Of a DNA stretch of 64,000 bases, positions 12,609-26,052 are shown piece by piece. The position numbers and the translations under genes were made by a program. A model generated the notes under the pieces. That model made no database searches, had not been told where the DNA came from, and saw nothing but the letters and a program-made list of their open reading frames with translations. The stretch's first letter is position 1, and each line of letters begins with the position of its first letter. The DNA lies in contig CAJNOP010000063.1 in NCBI GenBank assembly GCA_905250075.1, positions 469,752-533,751 on the forward strand, in the 5' to 3' direction. The DNA is from Rotaria sp. Silwood1. Its lineage: Eukaryota > Rotifera > Eurotatoria > Philodinida > Philodinidae.

Positions 12609-15600
12609 ATGATGCTAGCTACCGATGCTATCTCTGCTTCTTCCTTCGACAGGTAAGGTAATGCGCGACTTATTTTTCTTTTTCTTTTTTTTTCTAGAAC
12701 GCAATAATAATAATAATAATAATAATAATATGCTTCTGCTAATGACGATGATAATTATAATCCGCTCTTTTTTTTTCTTGCTTTTTTTCTTCTTCTGTTT
12801 TGTTTTTTCGTTATTTATATATATGAATCAGTAAGAACAATAAATAAAACAGTAGATTGATTATGACTTGCAGAAACCTGAAGAAAGGTAAGAATTAAAA
12901 TTATTCATCCGTATCCAAGTGGGATTAACCATATGAATATAAATACGATTACTGGTCTTCCGACTTTTGCTTTTTTTTTTTTGTTTTTTTTATTCTTTAC
13001 ATATATACATCGTTTCTATGAATCGATTGGTTATATTTTTCCTAATTGTTGATGCCATTGGTTATTATTTCATTTTTCTTTTAGAAGACAACAACATCAT
13101 CGTTTTAATATATTTGATAAAAATACAAATAATACAATGGATTATTTCTTAACCAATACTGATGATATCAGGTAATGAATGTTTACTGTATTATTTGACT
13201 GGAGTTATATATTGCAGAAAAAACAAAAAAAAAAAAAACGGATATCCGAATGTTTTTTCTTTTGTTTACATTATAAAATCGACTATTTGTATTTTATATT
13301 TACAAAGATTAAAAGTCTTGGCATAATGTTAATCCACCCATCGATGAATCTTTACATTTCATTTATAATTCTTTTCGTTTTTGCACTTCTCTCTCTTTTT
13401 TTTCTTTTTGTATCTTTCTCTGTTAAATTACCGATGCGTGTCGAGCTGTATAATAATGCCTTTCGGGAGGGCATTTTTTTGTTGATATCGGTACTAGATA
13501 AAGAAGAATGTCTCTTTCTCTTTTCTCTATACCATCTTCAATCAACGAGCTAAAGTGAACGATCGTGTCTCTTTTTCTTTTACCTACTTGTCGCAGTGAC
13601 GCCCCTCTAATCGCATCGTGCATATATACATATATATATATATATGTATGCATATTTAGAGAGAAAAGAACAAGAAATCTTTACGCTCTCTTCTTTAACC
13701 ATAAAGTAGTGGTCAATCGATGCAATGGGAGAAAAAAGAAAAGTAAAGTCTAATGTCATGCCTGGTTGATGTCTGACCATATGAATTATCATTTGATTCA
13801 ATCGACCTCTCTCTCTCTCTCTCCCTCATTCTCTTTTTCGACATGTGAATATGTCTGCTTCATTGGTGTCTATGCCGCCGTTGGGTTAATAATTGTTGAT
13901 GTGAAAAGATTGAAATCATTGGTTTTAACTATTTTTATCAGATTTAAATATTTTTCTTAAAAAGAGAAAAAAAAACAGAATGAAGTTCTTTATTTTAACG
14001 TTCATCATCATAGAAATTTTCATTGGTTTTCTTTAAGTGTATGTTAAATAAACATAAAATCTTGAAAATTCAACAACACCTTTTCTTATTTTTGTTTTGT
14101 TCTCATCTTGATGATTACCTTAATAAGATAGGATATCAATAAACGATAATATATATATATATATATGTTATAGAAAAGTGCTATTAAAATGTGTGGTGTT
14201 TTTTTTGTTGTTTTTTCAATTTAATGTTTATTTCAGTGATTGTGATGCTCAATCGGACAAGTCAAATTCAAATAATAATAATGTTAGAAATCATACACAA
14301 AAATCAACACTTACAGAAAATATTGGGAGAAGTAGCAGGTAAAATTGGAATTATTCATGTTTTAATTACTTGGCGAATTTAACCTGTTTCAAATTACAAC
14401 AAGGATATAAAACGAAATTGTGAATAGATCCCAAAGATAGGATTTTCAGATAACCAAAATTACTATGCTCTACAAAACGAGATGTCGCCAAATACACTAT
14501 GATATTTTGTAGTTGTTGAAGGAATCTTTATAAACTTTCATTCTTGAGATAACAAAATTGTACTGTATTTTTCAACAAAAAAATTCTTAGAGATTTCCTC
14601 ATCAGTCACAAAAGGTCGTATAGATCTTGATGATATTTCATTTGTAGAAAATCACTTATTCTATTGTTTGGACAAAATGATAGTCGAGAGAGCATCAACA
14701 TAAACCGTGTAGAATAATTTTAATTATCACTGTGTATTATTTGCTATGTAAGCTTTGTTATTCGAGAAAATATTAATAAAATACAGCATAAATATCAATT
14801 TAATAGTTCTAATAAACGATATGATTTTATTTGATTATTTAATAATGATCAAATGTTTGATTTATTTATTATTATAGTGATATGGAAATAAGGAAATGGA
14901 TTTATTACATATAATATTTTTTTTCCCTCATTCAATTACCTATGGTTATTTTCCTATGATAGGTGACTTGCATGAGTACATTAATCAAACTATAGGTATT
15001 ATCATAGTATGATTTATCTTTATTATACTTATGAAATATTCTGGTTTATCTGTTTTTTTCACTAACCCAGGTCCAATAAAACGGTGTAATAAGGATGTAA
15101 AACGTTGAAAAACGACGCCGTAATCCGTCATACCAGATTACGGAAGCAAAGCCGAGGGGGGGGGACGATGGCCGTTTTCTAGCGATAAAAACGGCTCGTA
15201 AAACAGTATGACGGATTACGGCGAAATAAGGCCAAACGACCTGGGAAACTTTGAATATGAGAACGATGATGATGAGCGAGGTTTTCATATAAATGATAGA
15301 TGTCGCTAATATTATATTGTAATCGTTACATTTTATTGAATTTTTTTGTAGACGTAAACAATTAGCTCCTCGTTCACGACTTGTTCGTCAATGTGATGAA
15401 TGTGATTTTTCATCATCAATAATAAATGAATTTAAAACTCATATGAAATTTGAACATGGACATGATCAAGTATTTCTATGTGATATATGTCGATATTATT
15501 CATTATCACCATTAGATTATCAATTACATTTGAATTCTCATCAGTAAAATAAATTCTTTTTTTTTTTCTTCCATTATTTAATTTTATAATATATATATAT

Positions 15601-18600
15601 ATATATTTTTTTATTTCTATAGAAATAATCATTCATTATCAAAATCAAATATATCATTGCATGAACAACAAATTGAATCTGATGGTGAAATTGATGATGA
15701 TGATTCAATAAATATTTTTTCCAAAGAACAACATTCAACATTATTTGAAAATGATGAACAAATTTCCGATGATGAACAAGTAAGAATATATTATTCATTC
15801 ATAGTTTATTTTCTTATCACATGAAACGATTCGATAGATGAGAGAAGTTCTACAAATAATAAATCATTTTTGAGTTGAGATTATAGAGACATAAATGAGC
15901 TTTGAATACCCTTAAAAGAGTTCGTGTCCTTAACTACGGATGATACTGCATTTTTATGGTACTTTTTTTTTTACATGAATATCGTAATAACAGAAAAATT
16001 GATTTTCGAATTTTGTCTTAAAACTTTGCATTAAGAAAGATATTAACAAAATTAAATCTATTGGTTTACATGAACAATATCAAAGATTCTTTATAGAAAA
16101 GATGCACCTTCCTTACAATGAATACTTTTGAAATGTTTCAAGAGTTTCTACTATAGAGTGGTTATAGTGTACATCGAGAAGATATTATTAGGTTTTGTTA
16201 GTATAAAATTATATCGAAGATTATCTAGTTTTGTTTTGTGATACTTTCTGAAATGATGGTCGAGTTTGCTAAAATTATAATTGAATGAGAATTAATTGCA
16301 ATATGATCGAAATCTATGATGAAAATACTGTTTGAATGGATTGGATTGATTGAAATATTTATAAAGAGTAGCAATCAGTAATTATTTTAGTCTATTATTG
16401 ATTAATATACAAATTTTGATAATAACATTGAGAAATAAATTTATTCATTTGAACAATTTTGATTTAATTTGAAAAATTGATTAACGATGCATGAAAACAG
16501 TATGTTCATTGTATGTAAGAGCAATAGACACGAATATATTAATACTTATTAAAGAAAATAAATGTGTAGCTAGTGAAATTTTTTTTTTGTTTCTTATAGA
16601 CAGCTTCTAATAAATCAAATGATTTAGTTAAAATAATAGGATAGATATTTCGTTTAAGATATGAAATTTCTACTTGTTAGAAAAGAAAAAACTTTCTTCT
16701 ACAATAACTTCTTGTATTATTCTTTCTGTTTTTTTTTTCATAGTAAAAGTTATTTGTACATTTAATTGATGCACACATATGCATAAGATCAAAATTAGAA
16801 CTTCTGTTTGACAACAACGAAAAGAAAAAAAAAAGACACTAAATCGGATATTAAATATCTTTCTTGACTTGATCTTATGATTGAAGTTGACACTTGTTTT
16901 ACCATAATTCCACTTGAAAATTGATCTCTGTCAAGTCTATAGACATCACTTTATATATATATATATATATCATTGTTTGATCTTGATTCTATCGACTAAA
17001 TTTTATGACATAATAACTAACAAGAGAATTAAATATGATAATTAACTTCAGTTTTTTTTTGTTCTGTCTGCAACTAAAAAACGAAAATTTGCATGTTAAA
17101 GTCTTTATTTTTCTTCTTTTCATTTTTGAAGTGAAAAAGAAAAACAGCAGTCAGACAGTTACTATTACAAGATATTTGCATAAAAAAAAAACTTCTTCGG
17201 AGATTAAACTATTATTCTCTATGCATATTTAAAAGTTTCATTTTTCAATCATACAGAGAATAGATGTATTTGATTAATTACTTACACATTTGAGATCATA
17301 AAACTAGATCAGATTTTATGATTGAAAGAAAAAAAAGAGAAGAGTTGATATACTTTTCTATGTCAGAACAATAATCTAAAGTGAATTTTTAATTTCTCGC
17401 ACGATAGAGAAAATCATTAATGATGTGTGAAACTTTTTCATAGTTATAAAAAAAAAAAAGAAACAAAAAAAAAAAGATATTAATTCTATTTTCTTATCAT
17501 TTGTCTTCTTGAATTGCAGGTGCATCTTTTTTTTCGATTAAAACAATCATCTACTAGTGATAATAAAACATACATAGATTTCTTTTCTTTTTTTCTTCTT
17601 ATTATTTTAAATGTCTTCTCAAATAAATATGAGAAGTTTTGCGCTCACGCATGTAATTTTATTTTAGCATACTATACCATGATATATTTCTTCCTATTTC
17701 GTTTCATTCATATATAAAAGCCTATAACAATTAGAAAGAATTCTGTGTTTTTTTTTTGTTGTTGTTGTGCACTACTGACACTCACTCGAAAGATCATTTT
17801 TTTCGGTTATGCCTGTTATTATTGGGTAGGTACTCATAAAATAAACGAAAGAGAATACAGATGGCATTGCCTTTTCTTACTCTCTCTTTCTCTGTCTCTC
17901 TTGATTCCGATTTAATTCTTTTTTTTATTTCAACCAATCCATATTCATTTCGCTTTCTTTTTTTTATATATATATATATAGAATCCTTCAACTAGCACAA
18001 ACAAGAAACTTAATCTATCCGTTACTTCATCACATTCTAATACAACACAACAAACATCATCATCTGTACCTGATCGAAAACGTCCATATAACGTATCTGT
18101 TGATCCAGCACGATATCGTCGTGTACCTGACCCAGATGATGCAACTGCTGGTAATATTAATATAAATATACAAGTGATAAGAATTCGAATTTTAACAGTG
18201 AAATAATATAGAGACTGAAATTTTTATGATCAAAATCGAAGAGTTAGAGTCCGTCGAATCTGAGTTCTACGGGCTTTAATGAGAATACATTATAGCGTTT
18301 TCTATAACTCTATAATAAGTACAATCAAATTGCAAATTCAGTTAAATTTTGAGATTTGATGTTTTTAGTGTATTTCAATTTTTGCTAAGTTTAGGCATCT
18401 TAAAACAAAAGAATATGAAAATTCTGTTGTTTTTTTTCTAGTAAAATTTGCTTGTTCATTATGTGGTAATTTATACAAATGGAGAAAAAGTTTAAATAAA
18501 CATTGGAAAGAAAAACATAACGACGAAAGTCCACCACCACTTGACGCACCTGTTACTATTCGACCACCAAAATCATCATCAAATACAACAATTCAATCAA

Positions 18601-19635
18601 AAATATCTAATCGTACAAGTGAAATGTTACCACAAACATCTTTAAATTCGACAGCAACATTAGCACCATCACTACCATCATCATTAGTACCACCACCACC
18701 ACCTCCAGCACAACATCATCCAGCATTTCCATTTAATCCATATTCATGGATTAATTTTGCTTCTCGAACTGATTTTCAACAAATCTATTCATCAACATCT
18801 ATGGATCAATCATTAAATCTTCCATTAGATTTAACAATAAAATCAACAAAAAAAAATACATCATCATCATCATCACCACCATCATCATCATTATCAATAT
18901 CAACTGAACAAAATCCAATAAAAAAACATCATCGTGATAGTAATAGTAGTAATGATGAACAACGTGATAGTTCAAATTATAATCAAAATGATAGTGATAA
19001 TGATAATATTGATGATGATAATGATGATTGTCATTCAGAACATGCATCATCATCAAGTCCACCAAATGCATATGGACAAAAAATATTTATTTGTTCTATA
19101 TGTGAACAACGTTTTCTTGCTATTGAAACAATAAATGAACATTTTTTAAAAAATCATCTTATGGAATTAGAAAATGAAATAGCTGGTAAATCACCACCAC
19201 GTAATACAAATGTTGCACAACAAAATGAAGAATGGAATTTAAGTGATCCAATTAATCCATTAAAATGTATACAATGTGATTTTATTGGTCGTTGGCCAAC
19301 TGAACTTCAAAAACATGCTGCATCACATTCAACATCACGACCATTTAAATGTCTTATATGTTCATTAACATATAAATGGCGTTGGGATTTAGCTAAACAT
19401 TGGGATCGTGCACATGCATGTGGTGTTAAAGGTATTAGTTTAATAAATCCATATAAAAAACGTGATCGTGATCAAGCACGTTCAATGATGGAATTAACAC
19501 CAACAACAAAAGCTAATGGTGATCATCATTCAACATGTTCATCAATATCATCAACATCGACAATTAAAAAAAATTCATTTAGAAATTCTGATGATGATGA
19601 ACATAGTCAACATTCAATTATATCTGATAATGATG

Positions 19636-19667
<32 letters not shown>

Positions 19668-20070
19668 ATAAAACGTATTAAACAAGATGATGAAAAACAT
19701 TTACCATTATTACCAACATTTTTACCTCCGCCACCACCACCAATACCATCAACAACAACAACAGCAACACCAAATATGTTTTTTCCACCACCATCATTTT
19801 TTTCTCATCATCCAATGTTTTCATCATTTCTTAATCCATCACTATTACTTCAACCAAAATTTAATTATCCATCACGTTCATCACCAATATCAATGAATAC
19901 AAATTTAGATTTATTTAAACAAGCATCAGCTTTTGTTCAACGTACAAAATCACCAAATTCATCAAGATCATCATCACCACGTACATCATCACCTTTACAA
20001 CAACAACGAATGCATGCTGTTGCTGCTATGGTTGCAGCAGCTAATGGAAATAGTAATCATCTTCGAAATC

Positions 20071-20107
<37 letters not shown>

Positions 20108-23100
20108 GCAACAACAACAACAAAGAAAATTTGAAAAAGAAGAACGAAATTTTCAATGTCGATGGTGTGATTATCGTGGTAGATGGAGAAGTGAATTAAT
20201 TCAACATATGAGATGCCATCATGCTAGAGATAAACCTTATCATTGTTCAGCTTGTCCATATGCTTCAAGTTGGAAATGGGATGTTCAAGTAAGAAACAAG
20301 AAAAAGAAAATCCTCATATAGTGTTAAAGTATAGATGTTTACATCTCGTTGTAATATATGAACTACTTCCTTAATTGATCACTGAAAACCACATGTTGCT
20401 AGCTATTGTTATTGTCGCATTATTGAGCTTACTCCTATTTTTGTTTAATTATGATGTAGACATCCATTGTAGCTATAAACATAAGATTGACCTGATTAAG
20501 AGAGTTTTCACTTGATACCTTGAGCTCCTCTTACAGACAGACTAATCGTATACTATCCATGGCAATGGCGCGATTGAAGACAATACACTCCACCATTTCC
20601 TATTATAAAAAGTTTGACCATAGATTTTAAACTTATTTATATTCTAAAAATATTATGTTACCAAGCGCATACTTCTCATATGTATGATAATTTAAAGTAA
20701 CATTCTTTCAGTTCATATATCCTTAGTCATTTGATTATTGAAAAACACGTCATTAACAATAATAGAAGACTAGTTGAAAAATGATTAAATTCCATTACAT
20801 TTTCAATTCATAAAATAAAAATTATCTTTTAGAAACATGTTAAAAAACAACATGCTCATGATACAGCAAAAATCATTGAATTACCTGATAAATATTTATT
20901 TCAAACAACTCTTAAAGCTAAATATGAAGGAACCGATGATCGTACATTAGCACCAGCACCATTAACTGATGAAGATTATAGTTTTTTTGGTGCTGATGTA
21001 CAACAAAAATTATCATCAATGAAATATACACGTGATCGTACATTAGCATGTCAACAATGTCCATTTGCTGCTAATTCAATGGCTGAATTACGACGACATT
21101 TAATTGTACATTCAGCTGAAAGTCCTTATCATTGTTTTAATTGTGATTATAAATCAAAATGGAAATGTGATGTTAAAAAACATATGCGTTTATGTAATCA
21201 TCATGGACCTGTTTTAGTTGGACGTAAAGCTATGGCAAAAGTTATGGAGGTAAAAACAAAAAAAATGAAAGAGTACATCAATATAATGAAATTCTTTTCA
21301 TTTTTTCTTTTTGTATTCTAGAGTCTTGGTTTAGTTATTGGTAATAATGATATAACTAAAACAATACCAACTGATAAACAAAATGTTGCTGCATTTGCAG
21401 CTGCTGCAGCTATGCAAATGTCAACATTTTTTGCTCAACAACAAAAAGAACAAAAAAAAACAAATGATATTATTGATGAAGATGAAGAAGAAATTGTTGA
21501 TGAAGAAGAAGAAGATGATGATGATGATAATGATGATGATGAAAATAATAGTTTAATTATTGTTGATGAAAATCAACAACAACAACAACAACAACAACAA
21601 CAGGATGATAATGATGATAAACAAAAACGTATAACAACAAATTCACGTACACAAAATAATAATCTTCGTTGTCGTCAATGTGATTATGAAGCTGAAGATT
21701 TATCAGATTTACTTGTTCATCGTAAAGGACATGCATCAATGAAATATAATTCAAATTTTGATCAAAATTTTCAACAAGATAAAATTCTATTAAATAATAA
21801 TAATAATAGTGATATTGAAAATGATGATGATGAACAAGAAGAAGTAAGTTCATTTATATAGAATTTTTCGAGATATCAAAAAAAAATAATTTTTAATAGA
21901 AAATATATTTCATTTAATGAAATGCGATAAATACACACATTGATGACTTACTCAGAATTTTCTACTTTTAAGCTATCTGATAAATAAGTTAAAATATTGA
22001 AGAAATACCAAACTTCTTTTGTAAATTTCATGAGTTTTTTTTTTTTTAAATCAAGATTAATTCATAAATTTTGTTCTCTCTCTTTTCTAATATGAAAAGC
22101 TCGATAATGTGCAATTTCTGTTAATGATGTTTCAATTTCGAAACGAATGATTTAGTCTTTATATGTAGTTTCCTTGTAATTATCAGATTTTTAAGTTATG
22201 TTAAGATTAAAATCCTATGATACATTCGATATGCATAATCGAATTTGTTTCAGATATGAAGGTTTTTAAAAAATGATGCTACGTGTCTTTCATTTATTTA
22301 TTAGTCATGTACGCATTTATTGACAGTTTTTCATTCTCTTTTACTTCTTTCTGTTTTAGTGAGGCATGATTGTCGAGCAAAAGGATGTTCTTTTTATCTG
22401 ACTATAGGCATTACGCAGATAATTAAAAAAAACCAGAGTACCTCGCGAACCTGAAAATAACATCATTCTATGTGCGATGATCGAAAATCTTGATAATTAT
22501 CAAAATTTTATTTTATGTTGTCTTTTTGTTTCTTAAAACATATTGTTTCATTATCTAACTGAATATTTTTGGAGAAAAAATTGTTCTTTTTTTTGAGACT
22601 TTTGTCCCAAGAACAAGAACAGGGGTGTGTATGTGGGTGTGTCTCATATTCTGATTAGAAAACCACCCACACCCATGACAACATTTGCTCAATTCATCAA
22701 AATTTATTTATTTAAATGAGTCATTTTTTTAAACAAAAACCATGAAAAGCAAAGTACTTGTCAGTTAATAATGCTAATCATAGAATTTCATATGTGAAAC
22801 TATTTTATTAATTTCATCTGAATTTACACATATCGAATTATGTTAATTTTTATTTTTATTTTTGTGTGTAGGAAGAAAAAACACGCGACATTCAATTAGA
22901 TGAAAAAATGTTTGACTATGGTATGTTGAAAATATAAAATATTATTTTTTTTTTCAACATATGAAAATTTATTAATAATTCTCTATTTTAGAATTACATT
23001 GGTTAGAAAATAATCCATTAATTAAACAATTAACAACAAGTAAAAGAAAAAAAAATATTTTTTTTTACAATTATTTTAATTTTTATAGTACAACAAAAAA

Positions 23101-23270
23101 ATCGAATAATTAATTATCAATGTTCAAAATGTAATTATACAATTAATAATAATCGTCAATATTTTCTTAATCATCTTGATCATCAACATCCAGAAATTAT
23201 ACAAGTAAAATTTTTTTATATAAAAATTTTTTTAAATAATCTGTTTTTTTTTGTTTAGAATTATACATAA
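12609..23270 (+). CDS. Twelve-finger C2H2 transcription factor with CtBP-type motif, 13 exons
   Basis: Exons: 12609-12652, 13085-13171, 14237-14338, 15352-15543, 15623-15779, 17982-18150, 18442-20288, 20833-21249, 21322-21843, 22872-22920, 22992-23039, 23089-23204, 23259-23270. All joins keep phase and the total of 3762 bases gives 1253 residues. C2H2 fingers start near residues 92, 121, 255, 468, 526, 554, 823, 852, 939, 967, 1122 and 1223. Many carry a Lys/Arg-Trp-Arg/Lys-Trp block before the first His, which is unusual. PLDLT at about 378-382 resembles the PxDLS motif that binds the corepressor CtBP. Poly-Gln, poly-Pro, Ser-rich and acidic tracts separate the finger clusters. It is probably a nuclear DNA-binding repressor. 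No orthologue was recognised. The first three exons and the last, four-codon exon are the least certain parts. Confidence 0.82.
15066..15245. mobile_element. GC-rich fold-back miniature element in a zinc-finger intron
   Basis: A 180-bp block bounded by CCCAGGTC and its complement. It contains a perfect 18-bp inverted pair (15116-15133 and 15206-15223, CGCCGTAATCCGTCATAC) and a smaller hairpin at about 15171-15194. It includes a run of nine G and is much richer in GC than its surroundings. It lies in the intron between exons 3 and 4. No clear target duplication was found, so the class is unknown. Confidence 0.6.
16600..16644 (+). other. Possible alternative 3'-terminal or cassette exon of the zinc-finger gene
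   Basis: A strong polypyrimidine tract and AG at 16598-16599 precede an in-phase frame of 14 codons that ends in TAG at 16642-16644. Joined to exon 5 (phase 0) it would give a short isoform with only the first two fingers. Using the weak GTTAAA donor at 16627 it would instead be a 27-base in-frame cassette. Codon usage matches the gene. Transcript support is needed to decide. Confidence 0.3.
22622..22675. repeat. Inverted telomere-like cassette 1
   Basis: A G-rich arm (22622-22641, GGGGTGTGTATGTGGGTGTG) and a C-rich arm (22662-22675, ACCACCCACACCCA) are separated by about 20 AT-rich bases. It can fold into a hairpin. It lies in the intron between exons 9 and 10 of the zinc-finger gene. Confidence 0.75.
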
Positions 23271-25571
23271 TCATTTTTGTAATTCAATAGTCAGATATAT
23301 GCATTTGTTGTCATGGTCTTTCTCCTGTTTCTTTTCTTTTTTTTTTGTTCAACGAACTGCATTACATATATATATGTATGTGTGTGTGTGTGTGACTTCA
23401 GATAAAATTCTGCTTGTACATTGTCTGTTTGTTATTTGCACTATTTATTCCCTAATTTCATTTTGTTTTTTCTTCTTTTGTGTCTAGCCATTCCAATTTG
23501 TTTATTTGCTTTGCTTTATTCTATATTCTTTATTATTATACTTGTATCGTTATTGTTCATTTGATATGTTCTGTTCTTTTGTGTAATTTCTGTTTTTTTT
23601 TTTCTTTTGTTTGTTTTTTTTATTCAAGACTAAGCAGAATAAGATCGTAAAAAAGAAAACAAATAATTGATTTTTTATGAATTGTATAACATTGAATGAA
23701 AACTTCTATATGAAAGTTGAAAAGAAGGATCTTATACCGTACATTCATATTGCTTGAAATTTTTTAGGATATGTTGAAGCTGTAGTCAAAAATGTTGTGC
23801 TAAAAATTTCAGCTTATACCATGACGATTTGCGAGGAATATTCATCATATAAAAGTCAAAAATAATATCATTTGACAACTTAAGTTTTTTTGTTGATTCT
23901 CGTTCTCATGAAGAAGTCAAATGATATAAAAGATATTATTATATTCGGAAAAATTGTTCCCTGATCTTGCTTGTAAAGAACAAACTGCACTCATATTTGA
24001 CCTTCATTATTCTATCGTAAATAAATTACGTTATAATAGCACATGACTAAACATGGTCTTGTTCTTTTGTCTTTGAAAACGAAACTAGGTGACGTAGGAA
24101 CTAAAAGGAGAATTACATTCAAATCCAAAGAAGAAATAATCACTTCTCGCTTTTTTTCCTAAAAAAAAAACGTGCAAATCATGTCTTATGTCTTTCTATA
24201 GAGTTTTTATAGATACTTAGAGCATACCATAACTAGTGACGAAAGTGTTTTAATTCCTAATAAAAAGTTTGAAGAAATTTTCTTTCTATATGAATTGATA
24301 GTAAAAACCACACTTTATTGATTCTATCGCATTACATAATTCTTCGATTAATATCATGACGATAAAATCTTTTTGACTATGATGCATGACGGTTATATTT
24401 GTTCATTTTGCCTGCGATATGTATTCTCTCTTGGTGATTTTCTCTTTGTTCTTCTTCTCTCTTCTCTTTTTTTCTCGTCTTCTCTAATGTGTAGCTGTCT
24501 CTTTCTCTCTCTCTCTCTCTCTCTACATATATATTAGAGCATACACAATGTAGTGCAATGAAACAAAAACGAAATACAGAAACAAGTAGGTCATGTTTCA
24601 TCTTCAACCTCTTATTGACCTTTGACAAAATGATTTAAGTCATCTTTTCAACTATCCTAAGAGAAAGAGTTCATTATGCATAAGTCTTATTGAAATATTA
24701 ATTGCAGTGCATATTTTATTGCACCAACGAAAATTTTCCTTATTCATCTAAAACATAGATAAATAGTGTTAAGGTTTAACCTAACTTTATTTCTTTCACT
24801 TTCTTTAGAGCATGTTGATAAACTACAGATGTAAACAATCAACAAGACATGCATCTTTATATGTATATATATATATATGTGTGTGTGTAAACGGTTAGGC
24901 ATTAAAAGAGACGAAAAAAAAAGAGAAAATCAAGAAGAAAGAATACATATCGTAGATCATATAAACTGATTGAACCATCGCACATCATAACCAAATAGGT
25001 CTTATTGTAATTTTATTTTTATAATATCAACTGAAGTATATAGAAAAAAGAGAAGGTGATTTTTTAATATCAGTTCATCTAGAGAGAAAGTTTCTTTATA
25101 AAATATATCCGTCGCAACTTTTTAGTATTTCCTAAATATATCAATAGATTTCTACTGATATCTATCTGCTAAATACAAAATTAAATTGAGACAAGAGAGC
25201 ATTTATTTGATAAATAAGAAAAAGTACTGTATTTGATCATAAGTACGAATATAATGAGCAGACATATTTTTAAAGTTGTTTTTTTTTATACGCCCAACAT
25301 TTTCAGTAGAAACAATGTTTATTGCAATCATTATGCCCACAAGTTCACACTATTCTATGTATTTTTACTTTCATTTTTAAACATGTTCTCACGTATATAA
25401 TCTTATAAGTTATTTTTAAAAAGCAGCTGAAAATAATTTTTCTTTTTCTTATCGATATCTTACGTGCTTTTCATTGCTTATTTAAATAACAGCTGAAGAC
25501 CGTCGATACATTTCATTTTATTAAATACATATATACATGAAAGTAATTGTCTGTTTTTTTTTCTCTTTTAG
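23271..25571. other. Intergenic stretch
   Basis: No gene was found. It contains TA/TG microsatellite runs at about 23368-23394 and 24860-24888 and a CT run at 24502-24524. The segment near 24220-24310 resembles 28185-28300, including a shared tail like TAGTAAAAAC, suggesting a degenerate dispersed repeat. Confidence 0.45.
25570..25571 (+). promoter_or_regulatory. Strong splice acceptor in the 5' UTR of the peptide gene (possible trans-splice site)
   Basis: A long T/C-rich tract ends in TTTTAG 58 bases before the start codon of the peptide precursor. No matching upstream exon is evident. Bdelloids are reported to add spliced leaders in trans (established, from memory), so this AG may be a trans-splice acceptor. 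An ordinary 5' UTR intron is the alternative. Confidence 0.35.
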
Positions 25572-25629
25572 GACAAGAACATCTCCATTATTGTCAACAT
25601 TAATATATTGATAAACGAACAACATAACA

Positions 25630-25927
25630 ATGATTCGTGGAAAGATTTTTATATATGTCCTACTTGTTACATTTGTAATTCAAGCTCAAATTTCCGTTGG
25701 TAAGATTTTTTTTTGTCTAATAGATTTTCTAATTTCTATTCACATATATATATATTTAATTATTAAAAGGATATCCAACAAATCCTGATAATCTACAAGA
25801 ATTATTAAAACAAGCATTGGAAGTTAATTATTGTGCACGTATGGTACCAGTTATGAAACCAATTCCAATACGTTTTCGTCGTTCGACAAATAAAAATCAA
25901 TTTCAATGCATTATCACATTGGATTGA
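25630..25927 (+). CDS. Small secreted peptide precursor, two exons, weakly NPY/NPF-like
   Basis: Exon 1 (25630-25699) and exon 2 (25770-25927) join in phase 1 across a 70-base GT-AG intron and give 75 residues ending in TGA. Residues 1-20 form a clear signal peptide: basic Arg3/Lys5, then a hydrophobic core. The predicted mature part starts near Gly24 with Tyr-Pro-Thr-Asn-Pro-Asp-Asn, followed by a Leu-rich amphipathic segment and Pro-Ile-Pro-Ile-Arg-Phe at 54-59, then Arg-Arg at 60-61. The Tyr-Pro start, helix and Arg-Phe before a dibasic site recall NPY/NPF peptides. The Gly needed for amidation is missing, and Cys45 and Cys70 are atypical. It is certainly a plausible secreted peptide; the family assignment is tentative. 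An AATAAA follows at 26047. Confidence 0.7.
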
Positions 25928-26046
25928 ACAACATTTTTTTTTTTGCTCTTTTTTTATCATAAATAGTTCAACACTTCCTAAATTATATGATTTATTTCTA
26001 TTTTCGGCTTTTTTACATGTATATGTACAAGACGAAAATAATAATG

Positions 26047-26052
26047 AATAAA
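26047..26052 (+). terminator. Polyadenylation signal of the peptide gene
   Basis: AATAAA lies 120 bases after the TGA of the peptide precursor, in the expected orientation. Confidence 0.6.

Noticed and set aside
18799..19071. His/Tyr/Met-rich minus-strand frame in the zinc-finger gene
   Set aside because: A by-product of the Ser/Asp/Asn-rich coding strand of exon 7.
21557..21853. Minus-strand frame opposite exon 9
   Set aside because: Mirrors the acidic and poly-Gln coding sequence; no splice or start support.
23488..23588. Alternative last exon for the zinc-finger gene after a CTAG acceptor
   Set aside because: Gives a highly hydrophobic tail. The 54-base intron to a four-codon last exon at 23259 fits the local intron size better.
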